Below are positions 1-5,918 of a stretch of DNA of 7,702 bases, one piece after another (within the stretch, counting starts at the first letter, position 1; each line of letters begins with the position of its first letter). The translations under genes and the position numbers were made by a program. Below the pieces are notes generated by a model. It saw nothing but the letters and a program-made list of their open reading frames with translations, was not told the DNA's origin and did not search any database. Source of the DNA: an uncultured Collinsella sp. (GTDB lineage Bacteria; Actinomycetota; Coriobacteriia; Coriobacteriales; Coriobacteriaceae); assembly GCA_900764025.1 (NCBI GenBank), contig CAAFMM010000504.1, forward strand, positions 1-7,702, given 5' to 3'.

Positions 1-14
1 CCGCTTCCGAGTAA
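1..14 (+). CDS. Probable 3' end of sugar-binding lipoprotein gene (partial)
   Basis: Only the last codons would lie in the window. Reading frame 3 gives Ala-Ser-Glu followed by TAA at 12-14. Frame 1 stays open a little longer, to TAG at 40-42, and is the alternative. Operons of this transporter class normally have the extracellular substrate-binding protein gene directly upstream of the two permeases, so the tail is inferred from gene order and not from any recognisable domain. The strand is inferred from the operon direction. Confidence is low because three residues cannot identify a protein. Confidence 0.25.
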
Positions 15-45
15 GCAGTTGCTGCCCAAGCTATCTGATTAGCGA

Positions 46-81
46 CAGGGGGCGGGCAGACGTTGGTTTGCCCGCCCCCTG
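46..81 (+). promoter_or_regulatory. Intercistronic GC-rich hairpin before first permease gene
   Basis: There is a perfect 13-bp inverted repeat: CAGGGGGCGGGCA at 46-58 and TGCCCGCCCCCTG at 69-81, with a 10-nt loop. No T-run follows; the next bases are CATATTGAAAGG, which hold the ribosome binding site of the permease. It therefore does not look like a complete intrinsic terminator. In maltose-type operons such hairpins after the binding-protein gene protect its mRNA from 3' exonucleases or attenuate transcription, so the binding protein is made in excess over the membrane parts. That role is inferred here. Confidence 0.7.
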
Positions 82-101
82 CATATTGAAAGGACCCTTC
101 T

Positions 102-956
102 ATGGGCAAAGCACTCAAGCGCTGGTGGCCGCTCTTTATGCTGCCCACGTGCCTGGCGTTTATGATCGGGTTCGTGATCCCCTTTATCCAGGGTTTCTAT
201 CTCTCGTTCTGCCAGTTTATTACCATCAACAACGCGCACTTTGTCGGTATCGAGAACTACGTGCGCGCATTGTCCGATCCGCAGTTTGCCACGTCGTTCT
301 TCTTTACGGTGGCGTTTGCCTTCCTGTCGACGGTGCTCATCAACGTGATCGCCCTCGCCATCGCGCAGGCGCTCACCCGCAAGGCGCTCAAGGGCACTAA
401 CATCTGCCGTACGATCTTCTTTATGCCGAACCTGATTTGCGGCATCTTGCTGGGCTACATTTGGCAGATTCTGATCAACTGCCTGCTCTCCAACGTGGGT
501 GCCCAGCTCATCGCGCTTAACTCTGCTGCTGGCTTCTGGGGCCTTATCATCCTGACCCTGTGGCAGCAGGTCGGCTACATGATGATCATCTACATCGCCG
601 GTCTGCAGTCCATTCCGTCCGACTACATCGAGGCCGCCAAGGTCGACGGCGCTACGGCATGGCAGACGTTTTGGAAGGTTAAGATTCCTAACCTGATGCC
701 GACGATTACCATCTGCCTGTTCCTGTCCATTACCAACGGCTTTAAGCTGTTCGACCAGAACCTCGCCCTTACCGGCGGCGCCCCCGCGCACTCCACCGAG
801 ATGCTCGCCCTGAACATCTACAACACGTTCTATTCGCGTGCCGGTATCGCATGGCAGGGCATCGGTCAGGCCAAGGCGGTTATCTTCTGCATCCTGGTCG
901 TAGCCATCTCTATGATCCAGCTTAAGGCCACGAGGTCCAAGGAGGTGCAGCAGTAA
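102..956 (+). CDS. Sugar ABC transporter permease, MalF/MsmF-like
   Basis: This 284-residue inner-membrane subunit belongs to the binding-protein-dependent transport permease family and forms half of the sugar channel. About six hydrophobic segments are visible, near residues 9-32, 65-90, 104-127, 145-168, 200-215 and 257-275. The cytoplasmic EAA loop, which docks on the ATPase, starts at residue 178 (EAAKVDGATAW) and ends in KIPNLMP at 194-200. The sequence FDQNLALTGGAP near 217-228 is typical of the MalF/LacF/MsmF branch. The protein lacks the large periplasmic insert that makes enterobacterial MalF about 514 residues, so it is of the shorter Gram-positive type. The ATG at 102 has GAAAGGA at 88-94, seven bases upstream. 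It overlaps the next permease by one base. A maltodextrin substrate is inferred from the malQ and phosphorylase neighbours; the sequence alone cannot exclude another oligosaccharide. Confidence 0.93.
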   Translation: MGKALKRWWPLFMLPTCLAFMIGFVIPFIQGFYLSFCQFITINNAHFVGIENYVRALSDPQFATSFFFTVAFAFLSTVLINVIALAIAQALTRKALKGTNICRTIFFMPNLICGILLGYIWQILINCLLSNVGAQLIALNSAAGFWGLIILTLWQQVGYMMIIYIAGLQSIPSDYIEAAKVDGATAWQTFWKVKIPNLMPTITICLFLSITNGFKLFDQNLALTGGAPAHSTEMLALNIYNTFYSRAGIAWQGIGQAKAVIFCILVVAISMIQLKATRSKEVQQ

Positions 957-1795
957 TGAAACGCGATAAGGTTATCAACCGCGCGCTCTCGATCTTTTTT
1001 ACGATTCTGTCGCTCGCATGGATCTACCCCGTGTTTATGATTGCGCTCAATTCCTTTAAGAAAGCGACCGCAATCAGCACCACCACGGCGTTCGATCTGC
1101 TCACGCCCGAGACGTTCAACGGTCTCGCAAACTACGTGCACGCTCTTAACGAGCAGGGCTTTGCCTCGGCGTTTATGTATTCGCTCATCATCACGGTCAC
1201 GTCGGTCGTGCTGATCTTGGTGTGCTGCTCCATGTGCGCTTGGTACGTGGTTCGTGTCAACAACAAGATCTCGAACTTCTTCTATTACCTGTTCGTGTTC
1301 TCGATGGTCGTACCGTTCCAGATGCTCATGTTCACGCTGTCCAATTTGGCGGACCGCATCGGCTTTAATACGCCGTTCAACATCTGCTTTATCTATCTGG
1401 GCTTTGGCGCGGGCCTGGCGGTCTTTATGTTCGCCGGCTTTGTAAAGAACATCCCGCTCGAGATCGAGGAGGCGGCCATGATTGACGGCTGCAACCCGGT
1501 CCAGGTGTTCTTTAAGATCGTCCTTCCCATCATGAAGCCCACCTATCTTTCGGTCGGCATTCTCGAGACCATGTGGGTCTGGAACGACTACCTGCTGCCC
1601 TACCTTACGCTCGACTCCACCAAGTACAAGACCATTCCTATCTTGATCCAGTACTTCCGCGGCGGCTATGGCCACGTCGAGCTCGGCCCCATGATGGCCT
1701 GCATCATGATGGTCGTCATCCCCATCGTCATCATGTACATCTTCTGCCAGAAGTACATCATCGACGGCGTGGTGGCAGGTGCCGTCAAGGGCTAA
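956..1795 (+). CDS. Sugar ABC transporter permease, MalG/MsmG-like
   Basis: This 279-residue partner permease completes the membrane channel with the product of the preceding gene. Hydrophobic segments lie near residues 9-30, 74-97, 107-128, 141-164, 196-212 and 246-265. The EAA loop is clear: EEAAMIDGCNPVQVFFKIVL begins at 171 and ends with PIMKP at 191-195. The ending QKYIIDGVVAGAVKG is characteristic of MalG-type carbohydrate permeases, and the length matches that family (about 275-300). The ATG is at 956-958 and overlaps the TAA of the upstream permease (TAATG), so the pair is probably translationally coupled. AAGGAGGT at 939-946, nine bases upstream of the ATG, is a strong ribosome binding site embedded in the upstream gene. 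A cluster of cysteines at 90-94 (CCSMC) in a membrane segment is a small peculiarity with no obvious function. Confidence 0.93.
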   Translation: MKRDKVINRALSIFFTILSLAWIYPVFMIALNSFKKATAISTTTAFDLLTPETFNGLANYVHALNEQGFASAFMYSLIITVTSVVLILVCCSMCAWYVVRVNNKISNFFYYLFVFSMVVPFQMLMFTLSNLADRIGFNTPFNICFIYLGFGAGLAVFMFAGFVKNIPLEIEEAAMIDGCNPVQVFFKIVLPIMKPTYLSVGILETMWVWNDYLLPYLTLDSTKYKTIPILIQYFRGGYGHVELGPMMACIMMVVIPIVIMYIFCQKYIIDGVVAGAVKG

Positions 1796-1819
1796 TGCCG
1801 TAACTGTTTTGCAAGTTTC

Positions 1820-1846
1820 TGCGGCGCCCCTCAGCGTGGCGCCGCA
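1820..1846 (+). promoter_or_regulatory. Intercistronic hairpin before ATPase gene
   Basis: There is a 9-bp inverted repeat, TGCGGCGCC at 1820-1828 and GGCGCCGCA at 1838-1846, with a 9-nt loop, in the 68-bp gap between the MalG-like gene and the ATPase gene. It is not followed by a T-run. The bases GCATATCGAAAGG run out of its 3' arm into the ribosome binding site, as they do after the hairpin at 46-81. A role in mRNA stability or partial attenuation is inferred. Confidence 0.6.
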
Positions 1847-1863
1847 TATCGAAAGGTAGAGAC

Positions 1864-3063
1864 ATGGCCGAGATCGTTCTCAAACATGTTCAGAAGGTGT
1901 ATCCCAACAACGAGTCAAAAAAGAAGGGCTTCTTTGGCAAAAAGAAGAAGACCGAGGAGAAGAAGCACAACCTCAAGGTTACCGAGGACGGTGTGCTCGC
2001 TGTAGAGGACTTCAACCTCACCGTTCACGACCAGGAGTTCATCGTTCTCGTTGGCCCGTCTGGCTGCGGTAAGTCCACGACGATGCGCATGATCGCCGGC
2101 CTGGAGGACATCACCTCGGGCGATGTCCTCATCGATGGCAAGCGCGTCAACGACGTCGCTCCCAAGGACCGCGACATCGCCATGGTGTTCCAGAGCTATG
2201 CTCTGTACCCCAATATGACGGTGTACGAGAACATGGCGTTTACGCTTGAGCTCAAGAAGGTCCCCAAAGACGAAATCGACCGTAAGGTTCGCTCTGCGGC
2301 CGAGATTCTGGGCATTACCCAGTACCTCGACCGTAAGCCCAAGGCGCTTTCGGGCGGCCAGCGCCAGCGTGTCGCTATCGGCCGCGCCATCGTGCGTGAT
2401 CCCAAGGTCTTCCTGATGGACGAGCCGCTGTCCAACCTGGACGCCAAGCTGCGTAACCAGATGCGTGCCGAGCTCATTAAGCTGCGTCACGAGATCAAGG
2501 GCACCTTCATCTACGTTACTCACGACCAGACCGAGGCCATGACCCTTGGCGACCGCATCGTGGTCATGAAGGATGGCGTTGTCCAGCAGATCGCCACGCC
2601 GCAGGAGGTCTTCAACCATCCCGCGAACATCTTCGTCGCCGGCTTCATCGGCGTGCCGCAGATGAACTTCTTCGATGCCCAGCTGGTGCGCTCGGGCAAT
2701 GGCTTTACCGTCAAGACCGAGGATATGAACGTGGCGCTCGCCCCCGAGACTTGCGCTCAGCTTGCCCTCAACTGGGACGGCGGCGACGTGAAGGAGATTA
2801 CGGCCGGCGTGCGTCCCGAGCAGATCCTGCTTGCCGACAAGGGCGAGGAGGGCGCGCTCCAGGGTACCGTCGAGGTGACCGAGCTCATGGGCTCGACCGA
2901 GCATGTCCACGTGACCGCTCCCGACGGCCAGTTTGTCCTGATTATCCCCGTCGTCGACCTCGAGGCCAAGGGCGCGCTCAAGGCTGGCGACACCATCTGG
3001 TTCAAGTTCGAGAAGAACGCGACCCACCTCTTCGATAAGGTCTCTGGCAAGAACCTTATCTAG
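1864..3063 (+). CDS. msmX: Sugar ABC transporter ATPase, MsmK/MsmX/UgpC type
   Basis: This 399-residue cytoplasmic subunit hydrolyses ATP to drive the two permeases. All nucleotide-binding motifs are present: A-loop Tyr13, Walker A GPSGCGKST (64-72), Q-loop Gln110, signature LSGGQ (162-166), Walker B VFLMDEP (182-188), D-loop SNLDA (190-194) and switch His220. The C-terminal regulatory/TOBE-like region (about 240-399) contains GVRPEQ at 315-320 and ends in the family-like HLFDKVSGKNL. The unusual part is a lysine-rich stretch of about 25 residues (roughly 16-41), placed between the A-loop strand and the strand leading to Walker A, where most relatives have only a few residues. This brings the length to 399 against about 365-375 for most relatives. 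GAAAGG at 1851-1856, seven bases before the ATG, supports the start. ATPases of this class often serve several sugar importers. The symbol reflects family membership; ugpC or msmK would be used equally. Confidence 0.93.
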   Translation: MAEIVLKHVQKVYPNNESKKKGFFGKKKKTEEKKHNLKVTEDGVLAVEDFNLTVHDQEFIVLVGPSGCGKSTTMRMIAGLEDITSGDVLIDGKRVNDVAPKDRDIAMVFQSYALYPNMTVYENMAFTLELKKVPKDEIDRKVRSAAEILGITQYLDRKPKALSGGQRQRVAIGRAIVRDPKVFLMDEPLSNLDAKLRNQMRAELIKLRHEIKGTFIYVTHDQTEAMTLGDRIVVMKDGVVQQIATPQEVFNHPANIFVAGFIGVPQMNFFDAQLVRSGNGFTVKTEDMNVALAPETCAQLALNWDGGDVKEITAGVRPEQILLADKGEEGALQGTVEVTELMGSTEHVHVTAPDGQFVLIIPVVDLEAKGALKAGDTIWFKFEKNATHLFDKVSGKNLI

Positions 3064-3131
3064 GCCCGGTGCATCCAGGCCCTCCCTTTGGGCGACTGCG
3101 GTATTGCCATCCTTTTGCCGCGGTCACATAT

Positions 3132-3178
3132 AAGGCTCCCCTCCCGTCCACTGGGCGAGAGGGGAGCCTTTCTTTGTG
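3132..3178 (+). terminator. Rho-independent terminator of the transporter operon
   Basis: A perfect 12-bp stem, AAGGCTCCCCTC at 3132-3143 and GAGGGGAGCCTT at 3159-3170, closes a 15-nt loop and is followed by the T-rich tail TCTTTGTG. It lies 68 bases after the ATPase stop codon. No gene follows on this strand within the window, consistent with the end of the operon. The A-rich side of the stem is short, so termination in the opposite direction would be weaker. Confidence 0.88.
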
Positions 3179-3203
3179 TCGGGGGCTGTCTGGCCGGTCG
3201 TTT

Positions 3204-3260
3204 GTCTCGATCTGTAACGGGTGAGGCTGATTTCGGACGTTAGATGTTACAGATCGAGAC
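3204..3260. repeat. Palindromic module 1 of 3
   Basis: Left arm GTCTCGATCTGTAAC (3204-3218) and right arm GTTACAGATCGAGAC (3246-3260) are perfect inverted repeats of 15 bp. They enclose a 27-nt spacer that ends in TAGAT immediately before the right arm. The module lies between the two convergent terminators, so neither flanking operon should transcribe it efficiently. I do not recognise the family; no transposase or integrase is nearby. Confidence 0.85.
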
Positions 3261-3283
3261 GGTTCCGCTGAGCTAACCATTTC

Positions 3284-3340
3284 ATCTAAATCTGTAACAC
3301 CAAAGGTGAATTTCAGCTGCTAGATGTTACAGATTGAGAT
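3284..3340. repeat. Palindromic module 2 of 3
   Basis: This has the same architecture as module 1, starting 80 bp later. The left arm is ATCTAAATCTGTAAC (3284-3298) and the right arm GTTACAGATTGAGAT (3326-3340), with a 27-nt spacer again ending in TAGAT. One pair is mismatched (A3288 opposite G3336). Two other pairs have changed on both sides relative to module 1: G-C to A-T at 3284/3340 and at 3289/3335. It is the most diverged of the three copies. Confidence 0.83.
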
Positions 3341-3364
3341 AAACCCAAGGGGAGGGGCCGGTAT

Positions 3365-3421
3365 GTCTCGATCTGTAACAGCTGGGACCGTTTTGGCTGA
3401 GTAGTTGTTACAGATCGAGAT
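3365..3421. repeat. Palindromic module 3 of 3
   Basis: The left arm GTCTCGATCTGTAAC (3365-3379) is identical to that of module 1. The right arm GTTACAGATCGAGAT (3407-3421) differs from it only in the last base, giving a G-T opposition with 3365. The stem is extended inward by one A-T pair (3380/3406). The spacer between the GTAAC and GTTAC ends is again 27 nt and ends in TAGTT. It begins 81 bp after module 2. Confidence 0.84.
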
Positions 3422-3460
3422 TGTTTGGTCGAGTCGGGTCACAGGGTAACGTACGGGCAC

Positions 3461-3493
3461 AAAAAACGGAGCCGTGTTGCCACGACTCCGTTT
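3461..3493 (-). terminator. Rho-independent terminator of glgP
   Basis: Read on the - strand, a 13-bp stem formed by 3493-3481 and 3476-3464 closes a GCAA tetraloop (3480-3477), which fits the stable GNRA class. A run of six T residues begins in the 3' arm (3466-3461). One pair (3485/3472) is U-G on the - strand transcript but A-C on the + strand, so the structure is better formed in the glgP direction. It starts 28 bases after the glgP stop. Confidence 0.9.
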
Positions 3494-3521
3494 CTCAGGA
3501 GGATGGGTAAGGGAAGCGAAA

Positions 3522-5789
3522 TTAGTTCAGGTGCCAGATCTCGTCGTTGTACTGGGAGATGGTGCGGTCGGACGAGAAGGTGCCGGCGTTGGCGATATTG
3601 ATGAGCGCCTTGCGCATCCAGGCGTCCTGGTCCTCGTAGTCGGCCAGCACGCGCTCCTTGGTTTGGATGTACTCCTCAATGTCGAGCAGGGCCATAAACC
3701 AGTCCTTGCCCTTAATGTCGTCGTGCAGGCGCTGCAGGCGCTCGGCGTTGCCGGTCGCCATAAAGGCGGGGTTGGTGATGAAGTCCACCAGCAGTTTAAT
3801 GCCGGGCTTGCGGTAGAGCGCACCGGCGTCATAGGCGCCGTCGGCGTAGAGCTGCTCGACCTGTTTGGACGAGGCACCAAAGGTATAGATGTTCTCGTCG
3901 CCCACGAGCTCGGCAATCTCCACGTTGGCACCGTCGAGCGTGCACAGGGTTAGGGCGCCGTTGAGCATGAACTTCATGTTGGAGGTGCCGCTCGCCTCCT
4001 TGGAGGCCAGGCTGATCTGCTCGGAGATATCAGCGGCGGGGATCACGCGCTCGGCGGCGGTGACGTTGTAGTTCTCGATCATGACGACCTGCAGGTAGGG
4101 AGCCACGTCGGGGTCGTTTGCAATCCACTGCGACAGCGTCAAGATCAGATGGATGATGTCCTGCGCGATAGTGTAGGCAGGCGCCGCCTTGCCGCCAAAG
4201 ATGATGGTGACGGGGTGCTTAGGTCTGTTGCCGTTCTTGATATCGAGGTACTTCCAGATGATGTAGAGCGCGAGCATCTGCTGACGCTTGTACTCGTGGA
4301 TGCGCTTGACCTGGACGTCGATGATGGCGTTGGAGGGAATGGTCACGCCCTGCTCGAGCGCCATGAACTGGCGCATGATGGCCTTGGCTTCGGTCTTGGT
4401 GGCAGCCAGGCGCTCAAGAACATCCTTGTCGTCAACGAACTCGGCAAGCTTGCTCAGGTCGCCGGTGCTGCGCCAATCGGTGCCGATTACATCGTCGAGC
4501 AGGCTGGCGAGCGCGGGGTTGGCGCCGTGGATCCAACGGCGGAAGGTGATGCCGTTGGTCTTGTTGGAGAACTTCTCGGGATAGATCTCGTAGAACGGGT
4601 GAAGCTCGGTGTCCTCCAGAATCTTGGTGTGGAGCGCGGCGACGCCGTTGATGGAGAAGCCAAAGTGGATGTCCATGTGAGCCATGTGGACGGTGTCGTG
4701 CTCGTCGATGATGGCGACGCGCGGATCATCGTGCTCGGCCTTGGCGACCTCGTCGAGCTTGACGATAATGTCGGCGATGGCGGGCGAGACCTTCTGCAGG
4801 CTGGCGAGCGGCCACTTCTCGAGTGCCTCGGCAAGGATCGTATGGTTGGTGTAGGCGACCATGGAGCGCACGATGGTAACGGCCTCGTCAAACTCGATGT
4901 CGTGCTCGGTGGTGAGCAGGCGGATGAGCTCGGGAATGACCATGGTGGGGTGCGTGTCGTTGATCTGGACCACGGCGTAGTCGGCCAGATCGTGCAGGTT
5001 GCTGCCGCGCTCGACGGCCTCGTCGATCAGGAGTTGGGCGGCGTTGCTCACCATGAAGTACTCCTGGTAGATACGAAGCAGGCGGCCCTGCTCGTCGGAA
5101 TCATCCGGATAGAGGAACAAGGTGAGGTTCTTGGCGATCTTCGTCTTATCGAAGTCGATGGAGCTGCCGGGGACCAGGCCGTCGTCGACACTTGCCAGGT
5201 CAAACAGGCGCAGGCGGTTCTTGGTGGGCTGGCCGTAACCGGGCACATCGATGTTGACGAGCTTGGAGGTGACGGCAAAATCGCCAAACTCGACGGTGTA
5301 GGAGCGGTCGTCATCGATCAGGATGTCCTGCTCGCCAAGCCACTCGTCGGGGACGGCCTTTTGCTGGTTGTCGGAAAAGCGCTGACGGAACAGGCCGTAA
5401 TGGTAATTGAGGCCCACACCGTCACCGGTAAGGCCCAGCGTGGCAATGGAATCCAGGAAGCACGCGGCCAGGCGACCCAGGCCGCCGTTGCCCAGCGACG
5501 GTTCGACCTCAAATTCCTCAATCTTGTTGAGGTCGTGGCCGGCAGCGGTGAGCTGGTCTTTGACCTCGGCATAGATGCCAAGGTCGATCATGTTGTTGAT
5601 CAGCAGTTTGCCAATCAAAAACTCAGCAGAGATGTAATAGAGCTTTTTCTTGCCATTGTTGAGCGGGCAGGCGGCGGAGCGCTCCTGTACGAGCTTGACC
5701 AGCAGTTTGTAAATGCGGCGGTCATCGAGTTGCTCGAGCGAAGTTCCAAAGGACTGCTCGGCAAGATCCGCAAGATCGATACGGGGCAT
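3522..5789 (-). CDS. glgP: Glycogen/maltodextrin phosphorylase (GT35)
   Basis: This cytoplasmic, pyridoxal-phosphate-dependent enzyme cleaves terminal alpha-1,4-glucose units with phosphate, giving glucose-1-phosphate. Family motifs appear in order: YYISAEFLIG (51-60), EPSLGNGGLGRLAACFLDS (96-114), NYHYGLFRQ (128-136), INDTHP (276-281), SNKTNGITFRRW (408-419), VKRIHEYKRQ (494-503), FGGKAAPAY (531-539) and ENYNVTAAERVIPAADISEQ (572-591). ASGTSNMKF (599-607) carries the cofactor-binding Lys606. At 755 residues it is shorter than E. coli MalP or GlgP (about 800-815) but similar to many Gram-positive forms. The ATG at 5789 follows AGGAGG (5799-5794) with a short 4-base gap. It lies downstream of malQ on the same strand with a terminator between. 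Whether it acts mainly on stored glycogen (GlgP) or imported maltodextrin (MalP) cannot be told from sequence; the neighbourhood favours maltodextrin. Confidence 0.96.
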   Translation of the reverse strand: MPRIDLADLAEQSFGTSLEQLDDRRIYKLLVKLVQERSAACPLNNGKKKLYYISAEFLIGKLLINNMIDLGIYAEVKDQLTAAGHDLNKIEEFEVEPSLGNGGLGRLAACFLDSIATLGLTGDGVGLNYHYGLFRQRFSDNQQKAVPDEWLGEQDILIDDDRSYTVEFGDFAVTSKLVNIDVPGYGQPTKNRLRLFDLASVDDGLVPGSSIDFDKTKIAKNLTLFLYPDDSDEQGRLLRIYQEYFMVSNAAQLLIDEAVERGSNLHDLADYAVVQINDTHPTMVIPELIRLLTTEHDIEFDEAVTIVRSMVAYTNHTILAEALEKWPLASLQKVSPAIADIIVKLDEVAKAEHDDPRVAIIDEHDTVHMAHMDIHFGFSINGVAALHTKILEDTELHPFYEIYPEKFSNKTNGITFRRWIHGANPALASLLDDVIGTDWRSTGDLSKLAEFVDDKDVLERLAATKTEAKAIMRQFMALEQGVTIPSNAIIDVQVKRIHEYKRQQMLALYIIWKYLDIKNGNRPKHPVTIIFGGKAAPAYTIAQDIIHLILTLSQWIANDPDVAPYLQVVMIENYNVTAAERVIPAADISEQISLASKEASGTSNMKFMLNGALTLCTLDGANVEIAELVGDENIYTFGASSKQVEQLYADGAYDAGALYRKPGIKLLVDFITNPAFMATGNAERLQRLHDDIKGKDWFMALLDIEEYIQTKERVLADYEDQDAWMRKALINIANAGTFSSDRTISQYNDEIWHLN

Positions 5790-5824
5790 GTTTCCTCCTG
5801 TGGTGAGTTGACGACATGTCAGAA

Positions 5825-5870
5825 ATTCAAAAGAAGCCCGCGCGAGGGGATTGGGGTGGCCTCGCGCGGG
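5825..5870 (-). terminator. Rho-independent terminator between malQ and glgP
   Basis: On the - strand a perfect 11-bp stem, CCCGCGCGAGG (5870-5860) with CCTCGCGCGGG (5847-5837), closes a 12-nt loop. It is followed by the T-rich stretch CTTCTTTTGAATTTC (5836-5822). It lies 48 bases after the malQ stop and 47 bases before the glgP ATG. The T tract is broken by C and G, so it could act as a partial terminator or attenuator. Confidence 0.8.
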
Positions 5871-5918
5871 AAAAGCGGTCGCGTCCGCACGGTGGGGTGG
5901 GGTCGGGCGCGGTAGCTC

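Larger units (their letters stand above)
3064..3521. other. 458-bp convergent intergenic region, no gene seen
   Basis: This gap separates the transporter ATPase from the phosphorylase gene facing it. In order it holds 68 bp of unremarkable trailer, the operon terminator, three palindromic modules, a short stretch (3422-3460) where I see nothing, the phosphorylase terminator, and its 28-bp trailer. No convincing coding frame was found: the open frames crossing it run through terminators and repeats and lack ribosome binding sites. Confidence 0.75.

Noticed and set aside
866..1675. A 269-codon open frame on the - strand opposite both permease genes
   Set aside because: It is antisense to two well-supported membrane proteins. 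The Arg/Asp/His-rich translation is what the complement of hydrophobic codons gives.
1917..1935. In-frame A_AAA_AAG slippery heptamer (1917-1923) followed by a small hairpin in the ATPase gene, as in dnaX-type -1 frameshifting
   Set aside because: The 6-bp hairpin (1920-1925 / 1930-1935) overlaps the slip site instead of lying 5-9 bases beyond it. The -1 frame gives a featureless tail ending at 2070-2072, and the heptamer is readily explained by a run of lysine codons.
1915..3027. A 370-codon open frame on the - strand opposite the ATPase gene
   Set aside because: It mirrors a canonical ABC ATPase. Its translation is repetitive in Leu, Asp, Gly and His with no domain, typical of antisense GC-rich sequence.
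3261..3278. A short GGTT...AACC inverted repeat with a tRNA-like GCTGAGCTAACC stretch between modules 1 and 2
   Set aside because: There is no acceptor stem, anticodon arm or T-loop within a suitable distance. The pairing is only four bases and is absent from the second gap.
3056..3280. A 74-codon - strand open frame across the operon terminator and first palindrome
   Set aside because: It crosses a strong terminator and a repeat, has no convincing ribosome binding site, and overlaps the ATPase stop. It is probably chance.
3204..3421. Possible CRISPR array, because of a repeated 15-mer at regular spacing
   Set aside because: The repeats alternate in orientation (arm, then inverted arm) and the arms are only 15 nt. 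The alternate intervals are 27 nt and 23-24 nt, and no cas gene is present. The unit is a palindrome module, not a direct repeat with spacers.
4149..5915. A 588-codon open frame on the + strand opposite glgP
   Set aside because: It is antisense to an unambiguous phosphorylase with all family motifs. Its translation is rich in Val, Gly, Asp and Leu with no recognisable domain, as expected from the reverse complement of GC-rich coding DNA, and it runs through the malQ-glgP terminator.
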